NCBI GenBank assembly: GCA_938039675.1
Contig: CALHUI010000003.1
Coordinates: 62,001 to 126,000, forward strand
Origin: an uncultured Cytophagales bacterium
GTDB taxonomy: Bacteria > Bacteroidota > Bacteroidia > Cytophagales > Thermoflexibacteraceae
DNA length: 64,000 nucleotides
Reading direction: 5' to 3'
Below the pieces are notes generated by a model, which saw only the letters and a program-made list of their open reading frames with translations, had not been told where the DNA came from and did not search any database. This document shows positions 1 to 8,320 of the stretch, piece after piece; position 1 is the stretch's first letter, and each line of letters opens with the position of its first letter. Position numbers and translations under genes: made by a program.

Positions 1-740
1 GTCGATGCGGCAATGGTTGCTTCTACCTGATTGGTATTGGGGTTGATACGAGCAAAACCGCCACTACCAACCACCCAGATGCGGTTGTTGGCATCCAATA
101 ACAGCCGCTGTGGACTTTGCAGTACTTCTATGCTTGCTTCAATCTGTGCTGTTTCGGGATTGACAACGGCTACGTTGCGAGTGCCTGCCAGCGCAACGAA
201 AATTTTGTTGTTAGCTGCCAAAATTCCCTGAGGAAAAGTCGGCAGGCGCAGGCTGTTCACAATCTGATTGCTTTGCAAGTCTATCACCGCCAAAGTAGGA
301 TTATCACGAGAGAAGGTTGGGCTGAACGGCCCCCAGCAAGTTACAAAGCCACGATTGCCGACTGCGGCAAAGTCTTGCGGATTAATCAGACGCGCTGCAT
401 CGCTGATGGCAGCCACCGACTTCATAGAACCTGCTTCCAGCACCTCTACTTTATCGCCGCGATTGGCTACTGCATACAGGCGGTTGTTGTGCAGCCGAAC
501 CGACTGAATAATCCCCGCAAAAGGTCGTTGATTTTCTGTCTGAAAAACCTGTTGCGTTACCTGTTGCGTCCCGCGATTCCAGAAGGAAAGTTCGCCGTCC
601 GAATCGCTGAAATTGCCTTCATTGACGATGATTACGCCGTTGTCGTATTTGCCTGCAGGCGCAGTGTCTTTGTTTCCTGAACAAGCAGCCAGCAATAACC
701 AAATAAGTAACCAAGAGAATCGAAATATGATTTTTTGCAT
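1..740 (-). CDS. BtuG/YncE-like beta-propeller lipoprotein (3' truncated by window edge)
   Basis: The frame runs open from an ATG at 740 to the window edge, about 246 residues without a stop. The N-terminus is a lipoprotein signal with lipobox LAAC (Cys20), followed by a YncE/DUF5074-type beta-propeller: the opening motif VIIVNEGNFS is typical, and blade-like repeats (NNRLYAVANRGDKVEVLE, NNKIFVALAGTRNVAVVN, NNRIWVVGSGGFARIN) follow. Surface-exposed propeller lipoproteins of this kind in Bacteroides (BtuG) bind vitamin B12 beside BtuB. Here the gene lies 43 nt after the thioesterase gene, on the same strand as and downstream of a BtuB-like receptor with a cobalamin riboswitch, so a BtuG-like role is inferred. 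It could instead be a generic DUF5074 protein with an unknown ligand. Confidence 0.82.
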   Translation of the reverse strand, partial: MQKIIFRFSWLLIWLLLAACSGNKDTAPAGKYDNGVIIVNEGNFSDSDGELSFWNRGTQQVTQQVFQTENQRPFAGIIQSVRLHNNRLYAVANRGDKVEVLEAGSMKSVAAISDAARLINPQDFAAVGNRGFVTCWGPFSPTFSRDNPTLAVIDLQSNQIVNSLRLPTFPQGILAANNKIFVALAGTRNVAVVNPETAQIEASIEVLQSPQRLLLDANNRIWVVGSGGFARINPNTNQVEATIAAS

Positions 741-783
741 AGTCTAAAAAGATGTTTAGTTGAAAATATTAACAGCGTGTAAT

Positions 784-1194
784 TCAAAGTATCTGAACGG
801 GACGACGGTTATTGTCGAGTGCAACAAAGGTGAACTTGCCTGTAATGGCTAATTCGCGGCCTTCTTCGTACATTTTTTCTATAAAGATTTCAACAGCTAC
901 CTGCAAACTTGTCCGACCGATGTGGACAACTCTGCCGACAAGCTCTATGATGGTTCCGGCAGGAATGGGCTTGTTAAAATCTATTTTATCGCTGCAAACG
1001 GTTACAACCTTTTTCCGTGTGAATCGCGTGGCGGTAATGAATGCCACCTCATCCATCAGCGACATGGCCGTACCGCCGAAGAGGGTGTCGTAATGATTAG
1101 TCAAACTGGGGAAAACAGCTTTAAAAATCCGTGTTTCCGTATTTTCCATGCGCTGTTTCAGCACATCGGGCATCATAGGGACGAGTTGGTTCAT
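784..1194 (-). CDS. acyl-CoA thioesterase, YciA-type hot-dog fold
   Basis: This 136-residue protein has the usual length of a single hot-dog thioesterase of the YciA/cytosolic acyl-CoA hydrolase group. The signature HYDTLFGGTAMSLMDE, with the likely catalytic Asp48 in the turn before the central helix, and the downstream KIDFNKPIPAGTIIELVGRV strand pattern support the call. It should hydrolyse acyl-CoA to free CoA and fatty acid in the cytoplasm. Its ATG overlaps the stop of the preceding CWC/DUF5522 gene in an ATGA junction, so the two are probably co-translated. The exact acyl-chain preference cannot be read from the sequence. Confidence 0.9.
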   Translation of the reverse strand: MNQLVPMMPDVLKQRMENTETRIFKAVFPSLTNHYDTLFGGTAMSLMDEVAFITATRFTRKKVVTVCSDKIDFNKPIPAGTIIELVGRVVHIGRTSLQVAVEIFIEKMYEEGRELAITGKFTFVALDNNRRPVQIL

Positions 1195-1553
1195 ACAACA
1201 TTCTTTTTAAATCCATACACGCAATGGCGGCAACCGCTTTGGCAGCAATAGCCGCGCTGAAAATGATACAGTTCGGTAAATACCCAATAGTTGCCTTCTT
1301 TGTAGTAATGCACGCCTTCCATCAGCGGTACGCCTTTGGCAGGTGCGGGATAGCAGGCAGCTTTGCGGCTCAAATTTTCCAGATAGGCAAGGCATTGTTT
1401 GCAGAGGCAATCATTCCAATGCGTTTGTTCCAACATTTTGCGGACAGCTTCGGAAACTGTTACCTCGCTGCATTGACAGTTGGCCACATCGCCGGGTTTA
1501 CATTCAAACAAGGCGTTGCATCGGGGGCAATATTTCGGTTCATGTAATGACAT
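1191..1553 (-). CDS. Cys-rich CWC domain + DUF5522 protein
   Basis: This small cysteine-rich protein appears to join two families. Residues near the start (KYCPRCNALFECKPGDVANC) match the cysteine-rich CWC family. The C-terminal part (GVHYYKEGNYWVFTELYHF, then RGYCCQSGCRHCVYGF) matches DUF5522. Twelve or so cysteines suggest metal or Fe-S binding, but no function is known to me. An upstream ATG at 1610 would add 19 residues, but it directly abuts a perfect 29-nt palindrome and leaves no room for a ribosome site, so the ATG at 1553 is preferred. The stop overlaps the thioesterase start. Confidence 0.8.
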   Translation of the reverse strand: MSLHEPKYCPRCNALFECKPGDVANCQCSEVTVSEAVRKMLEQTHWNDCLCKQCLAYLENLSRKAACYPAPAKGVPLMEGVHYYKEGNYWVFTELYHFQRGYCCQSGCRHCVYGFKKNVV

Positions 1554-1610
1554 TGCGCATGGGTTTGCTGTTGCCTTGAAATGGTTGTTATGGTTACTCG
1601 GCTTATTCAT

Positions 1611-1639
1611 ACCTGACAGGTTTTTAAAACCTGTCAGGT
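1611..1639. repeat. perfect 29-nt palindrome
   Basis: The arms ACCTGACAGGTTTT and AAAACCTGTCAGGT flank a single central T (1625) and form a perfect 14-bp inverted repeat. It lies 34 nt past the stop of the BtuB-like gene and just before the upstream ATG of the CWC/DUF5522 gene. No T-run follows on either strand apart from the arms, so it may be a mobile palindromic element or an mRNA-stability hairpin rather than a classic terminator. A partial echo (GTTGTCAGGTTT) follows at about 1646-1657. Confidence 0.85.
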
Positions 1640-1673
1640 ATGAAGGTTGTCAGGTTTAGAGTGCTTAACTACA

Positions 1674-3587
1674 CTACCAGCCGCTGCCAATGGTTATACC
1701 TGCCTGAAAATGCCTGCCGGGCATGGCGCGCAGCTGAAAATTCTGATAGTCGGCATTGAGCAGGTTGTTTACCCGCAGCAGTATATGAACCTGAACTTTT
1801 TTTATTTGCAAATCTTTGGAAACCACTAAGTTGCTAAGCCAAAATGGTTTGAGCGAGGTTTCATTGTCTGCCGTTGGGTAGCGCGTGCCCGTGTAGTTGG
1901 CATCGGCTTGCAGCAGCCAACCTTTCCAAATAATCGCCGATGAAGCCTGTGCACGATGCAGCGGCGTATAGGGCAACTGCTTGCCTGGCGAACGGTCGTT
2001 GTCGTTGAGTGGTTGCAAGTTCAACGACTGGTTGAGTGCGTAATGCCCGCGAAGTTCCCAATAGCCGCCTGTGATAGGGCGACGATATAATCCGTTGATT
2101 TCCAAGCCCGTTACACGCACCTTTCGCGCATTTTCGGGCGACCAGAAACTGCCGCGTGGCAGCCACAAAATCCAGTCTTTCACCCACATGCGAAACAGCG
2201 TCGCATTGAATTGCAGGAAATTATCTCCGCTGCGGCACTCCCAGCCCAGCGAAGTTTCCGCATTGTAGCTATGTTCGGGGCGGATGTCAGGGTTGCCGCC
2301 GGGCTGCCAGAATCGGTCGTTCAAGGTAGGCACGCGGTAGCCCTTAGAAGCCTGTATTTTCCACGTAAGCATTTGATTAGCAGCTATTTTTTGCTGCCAT
2401 TGGCTGCCTAAGGCAGGCGCAATCGGTGCGCTGAAACGGGGGACAATCGTTTGCCGGACAGTTGCCGAAAGCAGCCAGTTTGGGTGGATTTGCAGGCGCG
2501 AAAGGGCAAACCAATCGGTGCGTAGTTCTGTGATATTTCCCCGATATGCCCGCACATCTGCCCTTGTGTGTTGCACATTACCGCCGATTTCGGTAGTTAA
2601 GCGGCTGTTCCAGTTTTGCTCGTGCCGCGCTTGTGTCATGTAGCGCCATGTAGCCGAGCGGTCGCCATTAAAAATTATTTCATCAAAAATAAAAGCTGTT
2701 TTTGCTCGAAATACGCCGCTGTTGCCCGTGAGTTGCTCGTAGTCGGCAACAAGGCGGAGGTTTGCATCGTGTTGTTCATCGCGGACTTCCTGCGCCGCCA
2801 TCGTGGGCTGCACCTGTCGGAAATGGTTATGATACCATGTTTTGAGCGATAACTGCCGCCTGTTGTCGGGTCGGAAGTAGATTTCAGGCGTAAATCCCCA
2901 ATGGTGAACGGCGGCGTTTTGCTGCCGCTCGGTGGGTGCGCCTGCTTTGGCAATGTTGCGGAAAGTGAAATCATTTTGTTGCTGCAAGCGATAAAAGCCT
3001 GTTTGCAGTTGCCATTTTTCGCTGCCGCCGCCTGCCTGCAAGCGCGTGAAATAACGCCCGAAACTACCAAATTCCTGTTGCAGATGGGTGTGTATGCCCC
3101 TTTGCCATTCGGTATCGGTGTGCATGTGAATCGTTCCGCCGAGCGCGTCGCTACCGTAGAGCGATGAGCCGCTGCCGGGATGAACGGTTAAACGGCTGCC
3201 CGTTGCAAGAGGAACAATGTTGAAATCAATTTGTCCCAGCGTGGGCAGGTTCAAGTTAATACCGTTCCAGAGCAATGCTGTTTGGGAAGGCCCTGTACCG
3301 CGTAAGGAAACACTTGCCAACATGCCCGCTCCATATTCGCGCATGTAAACAGCCGACTGCCGCATGAGCAAATCGCTGAGGGAGGCACTTGCCAACCGCG
3401 CCACTATTGCACTGTCAGGTTGCCAAATAGCAGACCCTACGGCAAACTTGCTTTCCGGAATGCCGCGCACCATTACCTCACGCAGAGTACGCACCGAATC
3501 GGCTTTTTGCGCCCATGCTTCTGGCAAAGTGTAAATGCAAATCATCAGGGCTGCCGACAGAACAGCCTTTCTTACACAAAAAAACAT
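1674..3587 (-). CDS. btuB: TonB-dependent vitamin B12 receptor, BtuB-like
   Basis: This 637-residue outer-membrane protein has a signal peptide (residues 1-26, ending AWAQ). A TonB-box-like stretch (LREVMVRG) is followed by a plug domain around residues 45-165, with the typical VSLRGTGPSQTALLWNGINL and the plug-end motif GSGSSLYGSDALGGTIHM. The remainder is a 22-strand-type barrel rich in alternating aromatic residues. Length and lack of an N-terminal carboxypeptidase-like domain fit the BtuB subgroup. A cobalamin riboswitch 118 nt upstream makes B12 or another corrinoid the likely substrate. The gene heads a minus-strand run that continues to a BtuG-like lipoprotein. Confidence 0.92.
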   Translation of the reverse strand: MFFCVRKAVLSAALMICIYTLPEAWAQKADSVRTLREVMVRGIPESKFAVGSAIWQPDSAIVARLASASLSDLLMRQSAVYMREYGAGMLASVSLRGTGPSQTALLWNGINLNLPTLGQIDFNIVPLATGSRLTVHPGSGSSLYGSDALGGTIHMHTDTEWQRGIHTHLQQEFGSFGRYFTRLQAGGGSEKWQLQTGFYRLQQQNDFTFRNIAKAGAPTERQQNAAVHHWGFTPEIYFRPDNRRQLSLKTWYHNHFRQVQPTMAAQEVRDEQHDANLRLVADYEQLTGNSGVFRAKTAFIFDEIIFNGDRSATWRYMTQARHEQNWNSRLTTEIGGNVQHTRADVRAYRGNITELRTDWFALSRLQIHPNWLLSATVRQTIVPRFSAPIAPALGSQWQQKIAANQMLTWKIQASKGYRVPTLNDRFWQPGGNPDIRPEHSYNAETSLGWECRSGDNFLQFNATLFRMWVKDWILWLPRGSFWSPENARKVRVTGLEINGLYRRPITGGYWELRGHYALNQSLNLQPLNDNDRSPGKQLPYTPLHRAQASSAIIWKGWLLQADANYTGTRYPTADNETSLKPFWLSNLVVSKDLQIKKVQVHILLRVNNLLNADYQNFQLRAMPGRHFQAGITIGSGW

Positions 3588-3704
3588 CGCATTCAGGTTT
3601 GAATTTTTAACAATTCAACCCAAAGCCATACAGCAAAAAACAAACGACCTTGCGGAAATTTTCCGAAGTATCCTTAGCCTTTCACCCGAAAGCCTTGAAT
3701 TTGT

Positions 3705-3893
3705 GATGGGGGCAGGTCTCCTGGCTTGCTCACTGCTAATCGCCTTCCCAAAACTCGTAGGTTTCAGTGGCATGAGGGTTGATTAGCAGCTGATAAATGA
3801 GCTTACAGTTGCGGGGACAGCTCCGGTCTTACACCGGATTCCCTTTTAAGCCGTGCAACAGCCTATATTGCACAGCACCCTAACATCGGTGCA
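3705..3893 (-). promoter_or_regulatory. cobalamin riboswitch
   Basis: Read on the minus strand, the element contains the conserved cobalamin aptamer blocks in order. They are GGGAATCCGGTG (3832-3843), CCCGCAACTG (near 3806-3815), GCCACTGAAAC (3761-3771) and the B12 box AGCCAGGAGACC (3715-3726). These match the standard cobalamin riboswitch family. It sits in the leader of the BtuB-like receptor and should repress that gene when adenosyl- or another cobalamin is abundant. The mechanism (terminator or ribosome-site occlusion) is not obvious from the 118-nt spacer to the start codon. Confidence 0.96.
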
Positions 3894-3920
3894 AATGTAG
3901 TAAAATTTGCAGAACAACAA
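3892..3920 (-). promoter_or_regulatory. Bacteroidota-type promoter for the riboswitch-btuB transcript
   Basis: On the minus strand a TTGTTG block (3915-3920) is separated by 18 nt from TACATTTG (3892-3899), close to the Bacteroidota consensus TTG-N19-TAnnTTTG. The -7 box touches the first bases of the aptamer, so transcription should start within the first helix region of the riboswitch. Confidence 0.7.
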
Positions 3921-4018
3921 GGGAAAAGAAAAAAACTTTTGGCAAGTTCGGATTTTACGGACTAATTTGGCTGTTCAATCGTTAAATAGGTAGAACCCCC
4001 CGAAAAACCAACTGACCA

Positions 4019-5260
4019 ATGGCAAACAATATCACTTGTTCATTTTGCGGCGCAGGAAAAACACAGGTTTCTCTGATGGTATCGGGTATTGATTCGCACA
4101 TTTGCGACACCTGTATTGTGCAGGCGTATGACCTGTGGCAGCAAGAAATACAGCCCCGAAAGAAAACACGCCTTAATCTGCAATTAGTAAAACCCACAGA
4201 AATAAAGCGTTATCTTGACCAATACATTATCGGTCAGGATAAAGCCAAAAAAGTGATTTCGGTAGCCGTTTACAATCATTACAAGCGCTTGATACAAAAA
4301 TCCAAGGATGACGATGTGAGCATTGAAAAGTCAAATGTGTTGTTGGTCGGTGAAACAGGTACGGGTAAAACCTTGATTGCCAGAACGTTGGCAAAATTAC
4401 TGCAAGTGCCTTTTGCCATTGCCGATGCTACCTCCGTAACCGAAGCGGGCTATGTGGGCGAAGATGTGGAAACCATTTTGACGCGCCTCTTGCAAGCCGC
4501 CGACTACGACGTGGACGCAGCAGAACGCGGCATTGTTTATATTGATGAAATTGACAAAATTGCCCGCAAAGGCGATAATCCTTCCATTACTCGCGATGTA
4601 AGCGGAGAAGGCGTACAGCAGGCGTTGCTCAAAATATTGGAAGGAACACTAGTAAACGTACCTCCGCAAGGTGGCAGAAAACATCCGGATGCCAAGTTGG
4701 TACAAATCAACACGGAAAATATTCTGTTTATTTGTGGCGGTGCATTTGAAGGAATTGATAAGAAAATCGCCAACAGATTAGAAACGCGCCCGATTGGTTT
4801 TGGCAGTCAGTCTTTCGGGCTGAAATCGGAGAAGACCAACTACGACCTGTTGGAGCATCTCAGTGCGCAAGACCTGCGCAGTTTCGGGCTGATACCCGAA
4901 CTGATTGGCCGCCTGCCGATTATTGCCACTTTGCAGCCATTAGATGCCACCGCCCTCCGTCTGATTCTGACCGAGCCGAAAAATGCCATCACCAAACAGT
5001 ACAAAAAGTTGTTTGAGATGGAAAAAATCAAGTTACACTTTACCGATGAGGCACTGGATGCGATTGTAGAACGCGCTGATGCGCTTAAATTAGGCGCTCG
5101 CGGTCTCCGTGCTATTTGTGAAAGCATGATGCTGGAAGCCATGTATGAACTGCCTTCGGCGGGTGTCAAAGAGTTTATTGTGGACGGAGAATATGCTCGC
5201 CGCCAGATAGAAAAGGTATATGCTCTGCGCGGCAAAGATGCGCACTCTAAGGCAGCGTAA
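4019..5260 (+). CDS. clpX: ATP-dependent Clp protease ATP-binding subunit ClpX
   Basis: This 413-residue AAA+ unfoldase delivers substrates to the ClpP peptidase in the cytoplasm. The N-terminal zinc-binding domain has CSFC (Cys7, Cys10) and CDTC (Cys29, Cys32). The AAA+ core shows Walker A GETGTGKT (111-118), the pore loop GYVG (about 144-147), Walker [10 protein letters not shown] (172-180) and the sensor region ELIGRLPII. Length is normal for the family. clpP is not adjacent, so the pair is unlinked here. The gene is convergent with the dehydratase gene downstream. Confidence 0.97.
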   Translation: MANNITCSFCGAGKTQVSLMVSGIDSHICDTCIVQAYDLWQQEIQPRKKTRLNLQLVKPTEIKRYLDQYIIGQDKAKKVISVAVYNHYKRLIQKSKDDDVSIEKSNVLLVGETGTGKTLIARTLAKLLQVPFAIADATSVTEAGYVGEDVETILTRLLQAADYDVDAAERGIVYIDEIDKIARKGDNPSITRDVSGEGVQQALLKILEGTLVNVPPQGGRKHPDAKLVQINTENILFICGGAFEGIDKKIANRLETRPIGFGSQSFGLKSEKTNYDLLEHLSAQDLRSFGLIPELIGRLPIIATLQPLDATALRLILTEPKNAITKQYKKLFEMEKIKLHFTDEALDAIVERADALKLGARGLRAICESMMLEAMYELPSAGVKEFIVDGEYARRQIEKVYALRGKDAHSKAA

Positions 5261-5359
5261 GCGGATAATTCATTGCACAGTTTACCGCCTTCTGTTTTGC
5301 CTGTTGGATGAATGAAATCGTAGGTGATTTTTATAAAATACCGAAAATCAATTAGTAAA

Positions 5360-5386
5360 CCTGTTGCTTCTCTAAGCACCGACAGG
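5360..5386. terminator. weak hairpin between convergent genes
   Basis: The 5261-5493 gap between clpX and the convergent dehydratase gene holds no gene. An imperfect hairpin forms from CCTGT/ACAGG and GCTT/AAGC around a CTCT loop, with a bulge on each side. No clear T-run follows, so a termination role is only a guess. Confidence 0.3.
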
Positions 5387-5493
5387 CTTAAAATATGTGA
5401 ACACTGTGCGCTTTCTATAAGTAAAGAATACCAAATCTGCTCAACTGCACCGGTCGGCTGAAATTCTTTGCAAAAACAAGTAAGGCAAGTGCG

Positions 5494-6468
5494 TTATGAG
5501 AGGCCGGCAATGTGCTCATACTGCGCAAAGAACACATCCAAATCCACATTACCGCCGGTGAGAATCAGCCCGATGCGTTTGCTTTGCAGGGCTTCGCGGC
5601 GGTTTTGCAGCAATACGGCCAGCGGCAGCGCACACGAAGGCTCAATTACGATTTTGAGCCGTTCCCACACCAAACGCATGGCTTTGACAATCCATTCTTC
5701 ATCGGCGATTAAAATATCTGTCACATGCTCGCGAATGATGCCAAAAGTTTTATCGCCCAAAGAAGTGCGTAAGCCGTCGGCAATTGTCTTGGGATTGACC
5801 GAAGGAATGATTTGCCCCGCATGAAACGAGCGGTACGCATCGTTGGCATTGTGAGGTTCTGCACCCAGCACTACTGTTTGCGGCGCAAAATAATGTGCCG
5901 AAAGTGCTGTGCCGCTCAAAAGTCCGCCGCCGCCGCAAGGGGCGATTATGTAGTCTAAGTTTTCTGCCTGCTGCAACAACTCGCAGGCACAACTTGCCTG
6001 CCCTGCAATGGTGCGGTAATCGTTGTAGGGCGGAATGAACTCCGCACCTGTTTCCGCAACTATTTGTGCGAGTGTGTCTTCCCGTGCCTGCAAAGTCGGT
6101 TCGCAGAAAATGATTTGCCCGCCTGCCGCTTTAGTTCCTTCTATTTTTGACTTAGGCGCATTGGAAGGCATCACTACGTAGGCAGGAATACCGCGCAGTT
6201 GGGCAGCTTTTGCCAATGCTTGCGCATGGTTGCCCGAAGAGTGCGTAGCGACCCCCTTCGCCGCTGCCTCATCGGAAAGCGAGAAAACGGCGTTCGTAGC
6301 CCCGCGCATTTTGAAAGACCCCGTGCGCTGAAAGTTTTCGCATTTGAAAAACAGCTCCGCACCTGCCAACTCGTTCAGCGAGCGGCTGGTCAAAACGGGA
6401 GTTTGGTGAACATACGGACGAATACGCGCTACGGCAGCTTCTATAGCGGATTTATCAGGCTTACTCAT
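5494..6468 (-). CDS. PLP-dependent threonine/serine dehydratase (or serine racemase)
   Basis: This 324-residue fold-type II PLP enzyme carries the Schiff-base motif TGSFKMRGA (Lys53), the substrate/cofactor loop SSGNHAQ (77-83) and the phosphate-binding loop PCGGGGLLSG (178-186). It also has the C-terminal LTGGNVDLD. It should dehydrate L-threonine or L-serine to the 2-oxoacid plus ammonia. The compact length, without a C-terminal ACT regulatory domain, fits the catabolic TdcB/serine-racemase branch rather than biosynthetic IlvA. The two cannot be separated from sequence alone. It is a single gene, convergent with clpX. Confidence 0.88.
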   Translation of the reverse strand: MSKPDKSAIEAAVARIRPYVHQTPVLTSRSLNELAGAELFFKCENFQRTGSFKMRGATNAVFSLSDEAAAKGVATHSSGNHAQALAKAAQLRGIPAYVVMPSNAPKSKIEGTKAAGGQIIFCEPTLQAREDTLAQIVAETGAEFIPPYNDYRTIAGQASCACELLQQAENLDYIIAPCGGGGLLSGTALSAHYFAPQTVVLGAEPHNANDAYRSFHAGQIIPSVNPKTIADGLRTSLGDKTFGIIREHVTDILIADEEWIVKAMRLVWERLKIVIEPSCALPLAVLLQNRREALQSKRIGLILTGGNVDLDVFFAQYEHIAGLS

Positions 6469-6661
6469 GGGCTGTACGGATGTTTAAAATCATTCACAAA
6501 AGTATTGCGCAGGCAAATAACGCGGCTGGAGAAACGCTGATTTTTGCGGATGCTGCGGGTTGGCGCGAATTTTTCCTTCAATCACAATTCGCGTTTATCG
6601 GTGCTGTCTGCCCAAAAAATCCGTGTGCGAACATTTTCTCATGCAAAAACAATTAATTCAC

Positions 6662-6669
6662 TAAATTTG
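6662..6669 (+). promoter_or_regulatory. -7 box of the amidohydrolase promoter
   Basis: TAAATTTG matches the Bacteroidota -7 consensus TAnnTTTG and lies 28 nt before the ATG at 6698. No clear TTG is found at the expected -33 distance. Confidence 0.45.
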
Positions 6670-6697
6670 GTCAAACACCAATTTAGACCGTATCACG

Positions 6698-8161
6698 ATG
6701 AAAAAAATTATTACCGCCATTACATTATGCCTGTTCTGCGGCTTGCCGTTTGCGTTTGCGCAGGACAGGAAATCCATGACTACCAAAGACCAAGACAAGG
6801 TTGCCATCTGGAATCATTTGGACAAAAAATTCCCTGAATATTCGCAAGTGGCACGCGAGATTTGGTCGTTTGCCGAACTTGGCTATCAGGAGCAAAAAAG
6901 TGCCGCACTGCTGCAAAGCAAGTTGAGCGAAGCAGGATTTAAGGTAGAAAGCGGTGTAGCAGGCTTGCCTACCGCATTTGTGGCAACTTATGGCTCAGGA
7001 GGCCCCGTCATCGGCATTTTGGCGGAATTTGATGCACTGCCCGGCCTTTCGCAGGATTCAGTGCCCTACCGCAAACCGTTGATAGAAGGCGGCAGCGGGC
7101 ACGGTTGCGGCCATAACCTCTTTGGGACGGCATCAGTTGCCGCCGCCATTGCCCTGAAAGAGCATTTGCTCAAAACAGGACAGGCGGGCACGGTGAAACT
7201 CTACGGCACCCCTGCCGAAGAAGGCGGCGCAGGCAAGGTTTTCATGGCGCGTGAAGGACTTTTTAAGGGTGTAGATGCTGTGCTGCATTGGCATCCGGGA
7301 GCAGTGAATGCTGCCAATGCGGAGAGTTGTTTGGCGATGGTAAGCGGCACTTTCCGATTCTACGGACAGACTGCACATGCAGCCGGTAGCCCCGAACGCG
7401 GTCGCTCTGCCTTAGACGGGCTGGAAGCAATGAACTACATGGTCAATCTGATGCGCGAACACGTGCCGCAAGAAGCGCGCATTCACTACGTCATCAAAAA
7501 CGGTGGTGTAGCTGCCAACGTTGTTCCCGACTATGCAGAGGCGGAGTACGTAGTGCGCCTGCCCGACCACAACGCAACAATGGAACTCTGGGAACGCATT
7601 ATAAAAGCGGCAGAAGGTGCGGCGATAGGTACAGGAACCACCGTAAAATATGAAATTAATGCGGCCCACATGGGGCTGCTGCCCAACGAAACGCTTGCCT
7701 CTGTTATGCACGGCAATCTGAGTAAAGTAGGCGGAGTTAAATACAATGCTGCCGAATTTTCCTTTGCCGAGCAGTTACGCCAAACCATGGGCAAAAATTT
7801 GCCGCCGCTCAAAGTAGCCGAAGAAATTCAGCCTTTCAAACAATCGTTTTTCCCTGCCTCTACCGATGTGGGTGATATCAGTTGGTTAGTGCCTACCGCG
7901 GGGCTTTCTACGGCTACATGGGTGCCCGGAACAGCAGCTCACACTTGGCAAGCCACAGCCGCCGACGGCATGAGCATAGGCATGAAAGGCATGTTAAACG
8001 CTGCCAAAACCATTGCTGCCACAGGTTTGGATTTATTTAACAACCCTGCACTGATAGAAAAAGCCAAAAATGAAATGCAGAGCCGCCGCGGTGCCAATTT
8101 TGAATACAAAGCAATGATTGGCGAGATTAAACCGCCGTTAGACTACCGCAAGGGACTGTAA
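6698..8161 (+). CDS. exported M20-family amidohydrolase (AbgB-like)
   Basis: This 487-residue protein has a Sec signal peptide (residues 1-21, ending AFAQ) and an M20 metallopeptidase/amidohydrolase body. Visible motifs are ILAEFDALPGL, the metal-binding GHGCGHNLFG, the Glu pair in GTPAEEGGAGK, and the dimerisation-domain sequence GQTAHAAGSPERGRSALD. The pattern is closest to the p-aminobenzoyl-glutamate hydrolase subunit B/IAA-amino-acid hydrolase group, which cleave N-acyl or N-aroyl amino acids. The signal peptide points to periplasmic action. A strong terminator follows directly, so it is probably transcribed alone. The substrate is unknown. Confidence 0.88.
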   Translation: MKKIITAITLCLFCGLPFAFAQDRKSMTTKDQDKVAIWNHLDKKFPEYSQVAREIWSFAELGYQEQKSAALLQSKLSEAGFKVESGVAGLPTAFVATYGSGGPVIGILAEFDALPGLSQDSVPYRKPLIEGGSGHGCGHNLFGTASVAAAIALKEHLLKTGQAGTVKLYGTPAEEGGAGKVFMAREGLFKGVDAVLHWHPGAVNAANAESCLAMVSGTFRFYGQTAHAAGSPERGRSALDGLEAMNYMVNLMREHVPQEARIHYVIKNGGVAANVVPDYAEAEYVVRLPDHNATMELWERIIKAAEGAAIGTGTTVKYEINAAHMGLLPNETLASVMHGNLSKVGGVKYNAAEFSFAEQLRQTMGKNLPPLKVAEEIQPFKQSFFPASTDVGDISWLVPTAGLSTATWVPGTAAHTWQATAADGMSIGMKGMLNAAKTIAATGLDLFNNPALIEKAKNEMQSRRGANFEYKAMIGEIKPPLDYRKGL

Positions 8162-8183
8162 AAGCAGTTCGGATTGCAGGGGG

Positions 8184-8222
8184 GCGGATTTCGGATACTT
8201 ACATCCGAAATCCGCAATTTTT
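8184..8222 (+). terminator. Rho-independent terminator after the amidohydrolase gene
   Basis: GCGGATTTCGGAT (8184-8196) and ATCCGAAATCCGC (8203-8215) form a perfect 13-bp stem with a 6-nt loop, followed by AATTTTT. The stem sequence belongs to the GGATTTCGGA-type intergenic hairpins that recur in the metal-export cluster. Confidence 0.9.
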
Positions 8223-8255
8223 CCCTTATCTGTTTCCTGTTTGCCTGCAATACCG

Positions 8256-8263
8256 TATTTTTG
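8256..8263 (+). promoter_or_regulatory. -7 box upstream of the E2 gene
   Basis: TATTTTTG fits TAnnTTTG and lies 57 nt before the ATG at 8321, just after the preceding terminator. No convincing -33 TTG is seen at N19. Confidence 0.4.
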
Positions 8264-8320
8264 GACTCCTTCTAAAAATAAAGCATTCCATCAAAGAATT
8301 ATACAAAGCACTGATAGCGT

